DNA from: G965202665 sp965243835
GTDB taxonomy: Bacteria; Actinomycetota; Acidimicrobiia; Spongiisociales; Spongiisociaceae
Assembly: GCA_965243835.1 (NCBI GenBank)
Contig: OZ251578.1
Span: forward strand, 1,612,001 to 1,676,000
Length of the DNA stretch: 64,000 nucleotides
Reading direction: 5' to 3'
This document shows positions 56,077 to 64,000 of this stretch, piece by piece (the stretch's first letter is position 1; the number at the start of each line of letters is the position of its first letter). Both the position numbers and the translations under genes were made by a program. The notes under the pieces were generated by a model that was not told where the DNA came from, did not search any database, and saw only the letters and a program-made list of their open reading frames with translations.

Positions 56077-57377
56077 GCCGCGCCCTCCGCCCCCGCGGCT
56101 TCCGCCGCCAGCCGCATAAAAGCCTCCCCCCGCTCCTGGTAGGAGGCGAACATGTCGAAACTGGCGCATCCGGGCGAAAGCAGCACCGTGTCCCCGGCCA
56201 CGGCCGTCCGGGCCGCCATTTCCACCGCCTGCTCCAGAGAATCGGCCCCGGCCGCGGCCCCGGGCCGGGAATGGGACAGGAGGCTCCCGGCGGCTTCGCC
56301 GATGGCGATCAGATAACGCACGGTGGGAACCGCGGTCAGCGGGCGCAGGTCCAGTCCCTTGTTGCGCCCGCCGGCGATCAGCACCACCGACGGGTAGGCG
56401 GCGGCGGCCGCGGCCGCGGCATGCGGGTTGGTGGCTTTGGAATCGTTGATCCAGACCACCCCGCGGCCGCTCCCCGCCCTCTGCCGCCGGTGCGCCCCGG
56501 GACGGAAACGGCGAATGACCCGCACGATGGACCGATGGTCCGCCCCCAACCGGTGGGCGGCGGCCGCGGCCGCCGTCAGGTCGGTCAAGTAAGCCGGATC
56601 GGCCACCGGAACCTGGCCGAGGGGCATCTCCCCCCCCGGCAGGAGCAACCGCTCCCCGGCCCGCCCCCGCGTCTCCTCCCCGCCTCCCCGCCCGGTGACC
56701 GGAACCGGCGTCCCCGGCGCCCCCGCCGCCAAGGAGCGTGCCCCGGGATCGTCGCGGTCGTAAATCAGCGGGTCCCGGTCCGCCAGCCGGGCGAAAATTT
56801 TGGCCTTGGCCGCCCGGTACCGGGGCAACGTCCCGTGCCAGTCCAGATGATCGGGGGCCACGTTCAGCAACACCGCCGCCCGGGGAGCCAACGACTCCGT
56901 GTACCGCAACTGGAAACTGGAGGCCTCCAGCACCAAGGCCTCCCATTCCCCGGCGGCGGCGTCGGCGGCCGCCCGGCCGTTGTTGCCCGCGGCCGCCGCC
57001 CTGATCCCGGCCTCTTGCAACATGGCCGCCGCCTGCTCGGCGGTGGTGGTTTTGCCGTTGGTGCCGGTCACCGCCGCCAGCGGACAGGACATTCTCCGCA
57101 CCGCCAGCTCCAACTCGCTCACCACCTCCGTCCCGGCCCGGGCCGCCGCCCGCAACGGAGCCGAATGCGGGGCGAACCCGGGGCTGGCCACTACCAAATC
57201 CACTCCCGTCAGCCACTCCGGCCGCCACTCCCCGGACAGGGTCTCCGTCCCCTCCTCCGCCAGCGGGAGCAACGCCCCGGGGCGTTCGTCGTACACCGCG
57301 TATTCCGCGCCCTCCCGCTCCAGCAGGGCCGCCGCCGCCCGGCCGGACACGGCCGCTCCCAGCACCAGCGCCCTCAT
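56073..57377 (-). CDS. murD: UDP-N-acetylmuramoylalanine-D-glutamate ligase
   Basis: 434 residues from an ATG overlapping the mraY stop (ATGA). The short N-terminal domain (MRALVLGAAVSGRAAAALLEREG), ATP loop AVTGTNGKTTTAEQAAAML, VLEASSFQLRYTESLAPRAAVLLNVAPDHLDWHG, NDSKATNPHAAAAA and LIAGGRNKGLDL are all present. It adds D-Glu to UDP-MurNAc-L-Ala. Confidence 0.96.
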   Translation of the reverse strand: MRALVLGAAVSGRAAAALLEREGAEYAVYDERPGALLPLAEEGTETLSGEWRPEWLTGVDLVVASPGFAPHSAPLRAAARAGTEVVSELELAVRRMSCPLAAVTGTNGKTTTAEQAAAMLQEAGIRAAAAGNNGRAAADAAAGEWEALVLEASSFQLRYTESLAPRAAVLLNVAPDHLDWHGTLPRYRAAKAKIFARLADRDPLIYDRDDPGARSLAAGAPGTPVPVTGRGGGEETRGRAGERLLLPGGEMPLGQVPVADPAYLTDLTAAAAAAHRLGADHRSIVRVIRRFRPGAHRRQRAGSGRGVVWINDSKATNPHAAAAAAAAYPSVVLIAGGRNKGLDLRPLTAVPTVRYLIAIGEAAGSLLSHSRPGAAAGADSLEQAVEMAARTAVAGDTVLLSPGCASFDMFASYQERGEAFMRLAAEAAGAEGAA

Positions 57378-58438
57378 CCGGCCGCCCCGAACACCGGCTC
57401 GGTCCCGCCCGCGGCCAAAAAGTCGGCGTAGAAAATGCCCAAACCCACCGCCACTCCGGCCGCGGCCAGAATCCACAGGCGGGTGATGACGGTGGTCTCC
57501 GGCCAGCCCATCAGTTCGAAATGGTGGTGGATGGGGGCCATGCGGAACAGGCGCCGCCCTCCCAGCCAGTGAAAACTCGCCACCTGCAAAATCACCGACA
57601 GGGTTTCGATGACGTACAGGCCGCCCAGCACCAACAGCAACAGATGGGTGTTGGTCAGCAGGGCCAAAGCGGCCATGCCGCCCCCCAGGGCCTGGGAACC
57701 CACATCCCCCATAATGATTTTGGCCGGGGCGGTGTTCCACCACAGAAACCCCAGCGACGCCCCCAGCATGGCGGCCGCCACCGCCGCCAGGTCCAGGCTG
57801 CCCTCCACCTGATACAGGGTGGGATGGCGGAAAATCCAGAAGGCGACGATCATGTAGGCCCCGGCCACCAGGGCCGCCGAACCGGAAGCCAGCCCGTCCA
57901 GGCCGTCGGTGATGTTGACCGCGTTGGCGAATCCGGTGAGCATCAACAGCACCCACACCGCAAACGCGAACACCCCCCAGTCCAGGGGGGTGGGGCGGGT
58001 GAAGGCGAGGGCCGTGTCGGCCCCCATCGCCACCGACCCCCAGGCGAACAGTCCGGCGATGGCCAGTTGCCCGACCAGTTTGGCCGCTTTGCCCAAACCC
58101 CGATTGCGGGACTTGGACAGCTTCTGGTAGTCGTCGATGAACCCGATCAACCCCATCCCCGCCACCGCCCCGATCACCAAAAACCCGGCCCCGGTGAAAC
58201 TGCGGAAAGTCAAACCGCCGCTCCCCCACCGCACCAGGGAGGCCGCATAACCCACCGCCACCGCCAACACGATGGCGATCCCCCCCATGGTGGGAGTGCC
58301 CCGTTTATGCATATGGCCTTCCAGTTCCTCTTGAATGAACTGGCCCACGTTCAAGGCCCGCAAGGCCCGGATGGCGTAGGCGGTGCCGAACAGGGCGGTC
58401 GCGAAGGCGACGGTGGCCGCGATCAGCATGGCGATCAC
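57374..58438 (-). CDS. mraY: Phospho-N-acetylmuramoyl-pentapeptide transferase
   Basis: 354 residues from a GTG overlapping the murE stop (GTGA). Ten membrane segments with the family motifs HKRGTPTMGGIAIV, LIGFIDDYQKLSKSRNRGL, FANAVNITDGLDGLASG, MGDVGSQALGGGMAALAL (usually GDTGSLALGG) and MAPIHHHFELMGWPE. It makes lipid I from UDP-MurNAc-pentapeptide. It directly follows murE, so murF is not at its normal place. Confidence 0.96.
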   Translation of the reverse strand: MIAMLIAATVAFATALFGTAYAIRALRALNVGQFIQEELEGHMHKRGTPTMGGIAIVLAVAVGYAASLVRWGSGGLTFRSFTGAGFLVIGAVAGMGLIGFIDDYQKLSKSRNRGLGKAAKLVGQLAIAGLFAWGSVAMGADTALAFTRPTPLDWGVFAFAVWVLLMLTGFANAVNITDGLDGLASGSAALVAGAYMIVAFWIFRHPTLYQVEGSLDLAAVAAAMLGASLGFLWWNTAPAKIIMGDVGSQALGGGMAALALLTNTHLLLLVLGGLYVIETLSVILQVASFHWLGGRRLFRMAPIHHHFELMGWPETTVITRLWILAAAGVAVGLGIFYADFLAAGGTEPVFGAAG

Positions 58439-59979
58439 GGGAGGGCCCCTTCGTCGCTTTGCATGCCGTCCTCCGCCTCCCGGTGCGCGGCCGTCTCCCG
58501 CCCGGAGCGCCCGTAGAGGGAATCCAGGCACCGGGCAACCGCCTCCCGATCGTCGAACGGAACCACCCGGTCTCCGAAATCTTGCCCCGTTTCGTGCCCT
58601 TTGCCGAGGATTAACACCACATCGCCCGGCCGCGCCTCCTGCAAAGCGGCCCGGATGGCCCGGGCCCGGTCCACCCGCAACTCCACCCGCGCCCCTCCCC
58701 CCCGGGCCCCGGCCGCCACTTGCTCCACCAAGTCGGCCGGGTCCTCGGAACGGGGATTGTCGGAGGTGATGACGGCCAAGTCGGCCGCGGCGGCGGCCCG
58801 GCCCAGCAGAGGGCGCTTGGCGCGATCCCGGTCGCCGGCCGCCCCCGCCACCGCGATGACCCGCCCCTTCCCCATCCCCCGGGCGGCAGCCACCGCCCGC
58901 CGCACCGCATCCGGAGTGTGGGCGTAGTCCACCAGCACCCGAAAAGGCTGGCCCCGTTCCACCGGTTCCATGCGGCCGGGGATGGGCGGAACCGAGGACA
59001 GGCCGCGGGCGATGTCCACCAGCTCCGCCCCCGCCCGGTGGGCGCATGCGGCGGCCACCAGGGCGTTGGCCAGATTGTGCTCTCCGCCCGGGTTCACCCG
59101 AACGGAGGCCGCCCCGCATCCGGCGACGGTCACCTCCATCTCCAGCTCCGGCGACGAGTCGGGCCGGACCCGTCCGCTTACATGATGGGCGGGGGACCAC
59201 CCGACCAGGGTCACCGGAGGGGCGACTTCCCCGGACAAACGGGCCCCGTATTCGTCTTCGGCCCAAATCACCCGGTGGCGGGCCCGCTCATCGAACAACC
59301 GGCGCTTGGTTTGGTAATACTCTTCCAGGTCGGAGTGAAAATCCAGGTGATCCTGGGAAAGATTGGTGAAAGCGGCCGCCCACAGGGAAATGTCTTCCAC
59401 CCGGTGCAGGGCCAGGGCATGGGAGGTCGCTTCCAGGGCGACCATCTCCACCCCGTCCACGGCCATCTCCGCCAACAAGCGCTGCAGGTCGGAGGCTTCG
59501 GGGGTGGTGCGGGACAGGGGGAGGCGGCGGTCGCCCCAAGCCGCCCCCAGGGTTCCCACCCTCCCGAACCGAATCCCGGCCGCGGCCGCGATGGCCTCCA
59601 GCATAAAGGTGACCGTGGTTTTGCCGTTGGTGCCGGTAACCCCGATCACCCGCATCTTGTGCGAGGGGCGGCCGTGCACTACGGCGGCGGCGGAGGCCAG
59701 CGCCCGACGGGAATCGGGCGTTTTAATCTGGGGCACCGGTACGGCCGCGAACTCTTCCACCAACAAGGCCGCCGCTCCCCCGGCTACGGCCGCGGCCGCG
59801 TGCTCATGACCGTCGGTCCGGCTTCCCCTTACGGCGGCGAACAGGGTTCCGGGACCGGCTTGCCGGCTGTCGTGGGTCACGTCCCGCACCCGAACGCTCC
59901 TCTCCCCCCGCACCCCGGCGGACAGCGCCCGCGCCAACTCCCCGACGGTGGCGCCCCGGGCCGCATCCCGGCTAGGCAT
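58435..59979 (-). CDS. murE: UDP-MurNAc-tripeptide synthetase (meso-diaminopimelate adding)
   Basis: 514 residues. ATP loop IGVTGTNGKTTVTFMLEAIA, LEATSHALALHRVEDI, FTNLSQDHLDFHSDLEEYYQTKRRLF, VDYAHTPDAVRRAV and the DNPR motif (ITSDNPRSEDP) that binds meso-diaminopimelate, plus LILGKGHETGQ. So the cell wall is of the meso-DAP type. The start overlaps ftsI by 8 bases. Confidence 0.96.
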   Translation of the reverse strand: MPSRDAARGATVGELARALSAGVRGERSVRVRDVTHDSRQAGPGTLFAAVRGSRTDGHEHAAAAVAGGAAALLVEEFAAVPVPQIKTPDSRRALASAAAVVHGRPSHKMRVIGVTGTNGKTTVTFMLEAIAAAAGIRFGRVGTLGAAWGDRRLPLSRTTPEASDLQRLLAEMAVDGVEMVALEATSHALALHRVEDISLWAAAFTNLSQDHLDFHSDLEEYYQTKRRLFDERARHRVIWAEDEYGARLSGEVAPPVTLVGWSPAHHVSGRVRPDSSPELEMEVTVAGCGAASVRVNPGGEHNLANALVAAACAHRAGAELVDIARGLSSVPPIPGRMEPVERGQPFRVLVDYAHTPDAVRRAVAAARGMGKGRVIAVAGAAGDRDRAKRPLLGRAAAAADLAVITSDNPRSEDPADLVEQVAAGARGGGARVELRVDRARAIRAALQEARPGDVVLILGKGHETGQDFGDRVVPFDDREAVARCLDSLYGRSGRETAAHREAEDGMQSDEGALP

Positions 59980-61750
59980 CGGCCGGAACTCCCAGCTGAT
60001 GCAGGGCCCGTTCCATCACCCGGGCGAACACCGGGGCCGCCACCGACCCGCCGGTGAGGCCCACCTGCGGGCTGTCCACCACCACCGCCGCCACCAGCCG
60101 CGGATCCTCCACCGGGGACATCCCCACGAAACTGACTAAAAATTCATCGCCGTAGGAGCTCAACTCGAAGTTGAACTTGCGGGCGGTTCCCGTTTTACCG
60201 CCCACCGAGTAGCCGGGCACGGCCGCCAACCGGCCGGTTCCGTCCTCCACCACTTCCCGGAGCAGTCCCCGCATTATGCGGGCGGTTTCCTCCGACACCA
60301 CCCGCCGCTCGCCTCCCTCCTCCGTCAAGCGGCGGCCGTCGCCGTCCACCACGCTGGACACCAGCCGGGGTTGCCGCCACACCCCGTCGTTGGCGATGGC
60401 GGCGTAGACGCCGGCCAACTGCAACGGGGTGACCGACAGGGAATACCCGATGGCGGCCGAGGTGGGGCAGGTGGAGCACCCGTATTCCAGGTTCACCTCC
60501 CCGGACGCCTCCCCCGGATAGTCGATTCCCGTAACCCGGCCGTAACCGAAGGCGTTCAGGTATTTCTCCAGTTTCTCCGCCCCCAGATCCTGGGCGATTT
60601 TCACCAGGCACACGTTGGACGATTCACGCAGGCACTGCTTGACGCTCATCACCTCGTCCTTGTGGGGGCTGAAATCCCGGTAGCACCCCGCAATCTCTTC
60701 CGCTTCCTCGGCCCCCTCCCCCTCCTCCCCGTCTTCGTCCTCCTCCGACTGCAATTCTTCGCACGCCCCCTCCACCACTTCGATGGTATCGGGCACCAGG
60801 TACAAGGTGTCCCGGTTCACCACCCCCTCCTCGATGGCGGCGGTCACCGTTACCAGCTTCTGCGTGGAACCGGGTTCGTAAACGGACCGGACGGCGGTGT
60901 TGGTCAGCACTCCGCTGTTCGGGTCCAGGTTGCGCCGGTCGCCGGGATCGAAAGTGGGGATGACGGCCATGGCCAGCACCTCGAAGGTGCGGGCGTCCAT
61001 CACCACCACCGTGCACCGCTGGGCCAGGGTCTCCTCCAAGGCGTCTTGGCAGGCCGCCTCGGAAGCGAACTGCACTTCCCGGTCCAGGGTGGTGATCAGA
61101 TCCATTCCGGGAACGGCCGGTTCTATTTCGTGGCGGCCCTGCGGAATGAGCAACCCTCCGGGCGCCGTTTCGGCCAGAATCCGCCCCGGGGCGCCGGTCA
61201 ACTGGACATCGTAGAAGGACTCCAAACCCTCGATTCCTTTGGAGTCGACGTCCACGAATCCCAAAACATGCGATCCGAGCGGACCGGATGGATAAACCCG
61301 TTTCGGCTCGGTGACGAAGTGGATGCCGGGAAAATCCAAGCCTTCCACTTCGTCGGCCGTCTCGTCGTCCAACTGGCGGGCCACGAACACGAAAGAAGAA
61401 TCGGATCGCAATCGCTGCTCCAGCCGGGCGATGTCCAACTTCAGCAGTCCCCCCAGCAACGTCGCCACGTTGGCCGGGCTCTCGACTTGGCGGGGATCGG
61501 CGTACACGGATCGGGAATCGACGCTGACCGCCATCACCCGGCCTTGGCGGTCGTAGATGACTCCCCGGGCGGGGGTGGTTTCCCGCACCCTGATGCGTTG
61601 CGCCTCGGCCGCCTCCCGATAGTCGGAGGCTTCCACCACCTGCACCTGGAACAACCGGTAGCCGATCACCCCCCATCCGGTGAGGATCAACAGGATCACG
61701 GTCAGCATTCGGTAGTCGACGGCCCCCCACCGCCCCCGCAACCTAGCCAT
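59972..61750 (-). CDS. ftsI: Septal penicillin-binding protein (FtsI/PBP3), transpeptidase
   Basis: 592 residues. One N-terminal membrane segment (MLTVILLILTGWGVIGYRLFQV), dimerisation domain (RETTPARGVIYDRQGRVMAVSV), then the transpeptidase with active-site YEPGSTQKL (Ser nucleophile, STxK), RESSNVCL (SxN) and GGKTGTARK (KTG). It cross-links septal peptidoglycan with FtsW. Two oddities stand out. Between the STQK and SSN motifs lies a strongly acidic insert (EELQSEEDEDGEEGEGAEEAEE). Several cysteines (GACEE, AGCYRD, VKQCLRE, SNVCL, YGCSTCP) occur in the extracytoplasmic domain, suggesting disulfides. Confidence 0.95.
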   Translation of the reverse strand: MARLRGRWGAVDYRMLTVILLILTGWGVIGYRLFQVQVVEASDYREAAEAQRIRVRETTPARGVIYDRQGRVMAVSVDSRSVYADPRQVESPANVATLLGGLLKLDIARLEQRLRSDSSFVFVARQLDDETADEVEGLDFPGIHFVTEPKRVYPSGPLGSHVLGFVDVDSKGIEGLESFYDVQLTGAPGRILAETAPGGLLIPQGRHEIEPAVPGMDLITTLDREVQFASEAACQDALEETLAQRCTVVVMDARTFEVLAMAVIPTFDPGDRRNLDPNSGVLTNTAVRSVYEPGSTQKLVTVTAAIEEGVVNRDTLYLVPDTIEVVEGACEELQSEEDEDGEEGEGAEEAEEIAGCYRDFSPHKDEVMSVKQCLRESSNVCLVKIAQDLGAEKLEKYLNAFGYGRVTGIDYPGEASGEVNLEYGCSTCPTSAAIGYSLSVTPLQLAGVYAAIANDGVWRQPRLVSSVVDGDGRRLTEEGGERRVVSEETARIMRGLLREVVEDGTGRLAAVPGYSVGGKTGTARKFNFELSSYGDEFLVSFVGMSPVEDPRLVAAVVVDSPQVGLTGGSVAAPVFARVMERALHQLGVPADA

Positions 61751-61801
61751 ATCCCCTCCCCCCCGCTCCTGCGTCCGTCGCGTGCCCGGCCATTGCGCCC
61801 T

Positions 61802-62230
61802 CTAGGGACCGGAAGCCGACCGGGTGGCGTCCCGGGTGGGGTCGTCGTCGCGGAAGCCGGCGGGGTCCCCGGAGCGGTCGCGTCCCAACCCCAGCGGGGT
61901 CAACGGCACCACCCGTTCCGGCAGGATCAACCCCAGCTCTTCGGCGGCGGGCAGGATAACGGTCGGAGAAGACAGGCGGGTGATCTCCAGGCGCAACCGT
62001 TGGCGCCGGACCGTCTCCTCCGCGATCTGCCCGTTCAAGTTGCGCAATTCGTAGATGGACTGGTCCAGGGCGGTGCGCATAAAGATCAGCGACATAAACA
62101 CCGACACCGCCAGCAACGGGGCCGCCACCCACAAAACCACCCGCAAACGCCGCCCTCCGCCCCCGCCGCTAATGACGGTCAGCGGCGGCGCGGAGTCGGC
62201 GTCCGGCTGACGGAGCGGACGAGGAGTCAC
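61802..62230 (-). CDS. ftsL: FtsL-like cell division protein
   Basis: 142 residues from a GTG overlapping the rsmH stop (GTGA). A cytoplasmic Pro/Arg-rich start, one membrane segment (VVLWVAAPLLAVSVFMSLIFMRT) and a short coiled coil (LDQSIYELRNLNGQIAEETVRRQRLRLEITRL). Sequence conservation in FtsL is poor; the call rests on size, topology and position between rsmH and ftsI. Confidence 0.85.
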   Translation of the reverse strand: MTPRPLRQPDADSAPPLTVISGGGGGRRLRVVLWVAAPLLAVSVFMSLIFMRTALDQSIYELRNLNGQIAEETVRRQRLRLEITRLSSPTVILPAAEELGLILPERVVPLTPLGLGRDRSGDPAGFRDDDPTRDATRSASGP

Positions 62231-63174
62231 AACCCCTCCCCCGCCTTCTCCACCGCCCGCAGACGGGCGCTCCGGGCGGACGGGTTGCTGGATATTTCCG
62301 CGGCGGAGGGGCGCAACGGCTTGCGATGCAACGCCGTCAGTTCCGCCGGCGGGGGCAGGGGCAGGGTGGGACCGTCCAGCTTCCCCTCCCCCCGGCGGAA
62401 GCGGCGTTTCACCAACCGGTCCTCCAAGGAATGGTAGGAAAGGACCGCGCACCGCCCGCCGGGGGCCAAAGCGGCCAACCCCTGCTCCAAGCCCGCGGCC
62501 AGCGCCGCCAACTCATCGTTCACCGCTATGCGCAGGGCCTGGAACGCGCGCCGGGCCGGGTGGCGCCCCGGACGGCGGGCGGCGGCGGGGACCGCGCCGC
62601 ACACCACTTCGCTCAACCGGCCGGTGTCGTCGATGGGCCGGGCCGCGACGACGGCGGCCGCGATACGGCGGGCGGAGGGCTCCTCCCCGTAGCGGCGCAG
62701 AATGCGCTCCAGTTCCTCAGGCTCGGCCCGGTTGACCAGCTGCCAGGCGGGGGCGGGGGCGTCGGGCCCCATTCTCATATCCAGCGGCCCGGGGCTGCGG
62801 TAGGAGAACCCGCGGGCGGGGGTGTCCAGTTGATGACGGGAAACGCCGCAGTCGAACAGAACCCCGACGATCCGGTCCACGCCCCTGTCAGCCAGTATCC
62901 GCTCCATGTCTCCAAAGTTCCCGACTTGCGTTTCCAAGCGCGGGTGGGGTGCCGCCCGGCTGATCGCCGCGGGATCCCGGTCGATCCCCAGCACCCGCAC
63001 TTTTTCGTCCAGGTTGTCCAGCAGGGCCGCCGCGTGGCCGCCTCCGCCGAAGGTGGCGTCCACGATGACGCCCTCCGTCGCCGGTCGGAAAACCTCCACT
63101 ATTTCCCCGGTCATAACCGGGATGTGGAAGCCCGCGACTTGCGACGAACGGTTCAATCTGCTTTCCTGGCTCAT
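62227..63174 (-). CDS. rsmH: 16S rRNA (cytosine1402-N4)-methyltransferase
   Basis: 315 residues. HIPVMTGEIVEVFRPATEGVIVDATFGGGGHAAALL holds the SAM-binding motif; DRIVGVLFDCGVSRHQLDTPARGFSYRSPGPLDMRM, FQALRIAVNDELAAL and LSYHSLEDRLVKRRFR are also typical. It methylates N4 of C1402 in 16S rRNA. It is in its usual place after mraZ. Confidence 0.97.
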   Translation of the reverse strand: MSQESRLNRSSQVAGFHIPVMTGEIVEVFRPATEGVIVDATFGGGGHAAALLDNLDEKVRVLGIDRDPAAISRAAPHPRLETQVGNFGDMERILADRGVDRIVGVLFDCGVSRHQLDTPARGFSYRSPGPLDMRMGPDAPAPAWQLVNRAEPEELERILRRYGEEPSARRIAAAVVAARPIDDTGRLSEVVCGAVPAAARRPGRHPARRAFQALRIAVNDELAALAAGLEQGLAALAPGGRCAVLSYHSLEDRLVKRRFRRGEGKLDGPTLPLPPPAELTALHRKPLRPSAAEISSNPSARSARLRAVEKAGEGL

Positions 63175-63279
63175 GGCCGGCCCTCCGGAGCGAAACCAGT
63201 TAAGCGGGCGGAGTAAGGGCTTTTCATGGTTTCCCGGAGAGCCGGCGATGAGCCGGGGTTTGGGATTGTCGTCACTTTC

Positions 63280-63711
63280 TCAGATCCCGGCGTCGTACAG
63301 GGCCTCCTCTATGGTCGAGTAAAATTCATCGGCCTCGGCGTTGTAGGCGCTCCACTCGGCGGTGTTCCAAATCTCCACCCGATCCGAAACCCCGATCACG
63401 GTCACTTCCTTGCCCAGTGCGGCGTAGTCCCGCAGACCCTGTGGGAGTTGCACCCGTCCCGCGCCGTCCATTTCCTGGGCGATGGCCCCGGCGAAGAAGG
63501 AGCGGGCCAGGCGCCGGGCGCGGGCGTCGGTGCGGGGCAGGGAGCGGAACCGTTCCGTCTCCTCCCGCCACCGGGACATGGGGAACACGTACAGGCACCG
63601 CTCTTGGCCTTTGGTGACCACGCACCCGTCTTCCAAGCCGCGGCGGAAGCGGGCGGGCAGGACCATCCGCCCCTTGTCGTCCACCGCATGTTGGTATTCG
63701 CCGAGAAACAC
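63280..63711 (-). CDS. mraZ: MraZ, transcriptional regulator of the dcw cluster
   Basis: 143 residues from a GTG with a purine-rich ribosome site. Two SpoVT/AbrB-like halves are seen: FLGEYQHAVDDKGRMVLPARFRRGL and AIAQEMDGAGRVQLPQGLRDYAAL. MraZ rings bind repeated TGGGN boxes before their own gene. Four such boxes lie at 63779-63812. A 105-base gap separates it from rsmH. Confidence 0.96.
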   Translation of the reverse strand: MFLGEYQHAVDDKGRMVLPARFRRGLEDGCVVTKGQERCLYVFPMSRWREETERFRSLPRTDARARRLARSFFAGAIAQEMDGAGRVQLPQGLRDYAALGKEVTVIGVSDRVEIWNTAEWSAYNAEADEFYSTIEEALYDAGI

Positions 63712-63772
63712 CGGGCTTCCCTTCCTTCCTGGTCGTTGCCTGCCGCTCCCTGTCTCCCGGAGCGGGTCGCTT

Positions 63773-63812
63773 ACTATACCACTTCGCCCCACTATTGTCC
63801 ACTTTATCCCAC
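63773..63812 (-). promoter_or_regulatory. mraZ promoter overlapping four MraZ boxes
   Basis: On the minus strand TGGACA (63801-63796) and TATAGT (63778-63773) are 17 bases apart. GTGG-type boxes begin every 10 bp (CCAC on the plus strand at 63779, 63789, 63799 and 63809), the spacing known for MraZ operators (TGGGN-N5). They cover the -35 and the spacer, so MraZ should repress its own operon. A TTGACA at 63819-63814 may be an alternative -35. Confidence 0.85.
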
Positions 63813-63819
63813 TTGTCAA

Positions 63820-64000
63820 ATCGGCTGGCCCTTTTTCGGGCCGCGCCCCCCACCCCGCGATGTCGTTTCGCCCTGCCCTGGAGCGCAGATGGCGGGCGTC
63901 ACGGCCCGGATACGGAGAACGGCGAATAGAGCGCGACGCCCAAAGGCGGACCGCAAGGAAGCGTCCGTAAGATTTTCCGGACAGCCGTCCTCGGCCGCCG
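63820..64000. other. Unassigned sequence upstream of mraZ
   Basis: I see no credible gene or RNA family here. A GGCCC-TTTTTC-GGGCC stem at about 63827-63842 is the only obvious structure. The region continues past the window edge. Confidence 0.4.

Noticed and set aside
54910..57228. A 772-residue frame suggesting an N-terminal extension of FtsW
   Set aside because: The extension is a Gly-rich shadow of murD; FtsW starts at 56076.
56073..58229. A 718-residue frame suggesting a fusion at the N-terminus of MurD
   Set aside because: The extension is the out-of-frame shadow of mraY; MurD starts at 57377 by an ATGA overlap.
57374..59266. A long frame in place of the missing murF
   Set aside because: Upstream of mraY it is a Gly/Arg-rich shadow of murE with no Mur ligase motifs.

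Overview
The window is a high-GC bacterial chromosome segment. It most likely comes from an Actinomycetota lineage, and Acidimicrobiia is my best guess. The reasons are a division and cell-wall (dcw) cluster that ends in ftsQ-ftsZ-pgeF-yggS-sepF-yggT-divIVA and lacks ftsA, an mraZ-to-ftsZ gene order, a MurE with the DNPR motif (meso-diaminopimelate peptidoglycan), many GTG starts and 4-base stop/start overlaps, and TTGACA/TATAAT-type promoters. The class-level assignment is inference; a search with the complete 16S gene would settle it.

Layout. 1-5880 is a minus-strand sugar or sugar-acid catabolic locus: aldehyde dehydrogenase, IlvD/Edd-type dehydratase, IclR regulator, solute-binding lipoprotein and the start of an ABC permease. 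One palindromic operator type appears at both the iclR promoter and the dehydrogenase promoter. 5926-8625 encodes an RGG-rich repeat protein with a C-terminal tetratricopeptide-like (TPR-like) domain. 8653-14220 is a complete minus-strand rRNA operon (16S-23S-5S, no tRNA seen in the spacer) with promoter, processing stem and terminator.

14262-29094 is a defence island inserted between the rRNA operon and tyrS. It holds (i) a DarT-like DNA ADP-ribosyltransferase followed by an array of three DraG-type ADP-ribosylglycohydrolases whose C-termini carry a small UvrD/PcrA-tail-like domain; (ii) a type III restriction-modification system whose mod gene contains a run of 16 G; (iii) a second, partly deleted copy of the DarT-DraG operon; and (iv) an AT-rich GmrSD-type (DUF262/DUF1524) restriction gene. 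Direct repeats of the tyrS 3' end flank (iii) and (iv). The toxin leaders carry hairpins whose stem sequences differ while the pairing is kept. This DarT-DraG array is the best candidate in the window for a little-described system.

29090-38413 holds tyrS, a MacB/LolD-like ABC exporter with a peptidoglycan-binding adaptor protein, two paralogous four-cysteine lipoproteins and an S-layer-homology (SLH) protein. 38620-39909 is an orphan DNA methyltransferase fused to an HNH nuclease. 39952-45060 holds rluD, lspA, a dksA/traR-like gene and, divergently, ileS.

45083-63812 is the dcw cluster, transcribed on the minus strand from an mraZ promoter that carries four MraZ boxes at a 10-bp period: mraZ-rsmH-ftsL-ftsI-murE-mraY-murD-ftsW-murG-[SLH gene flanked by degenerate repeats]-murC-murB-ftsQ-ftsZ-pgeF-yggS-sepF-yggT-divIVA. 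murF is missing from its usual place between murE and mraY.
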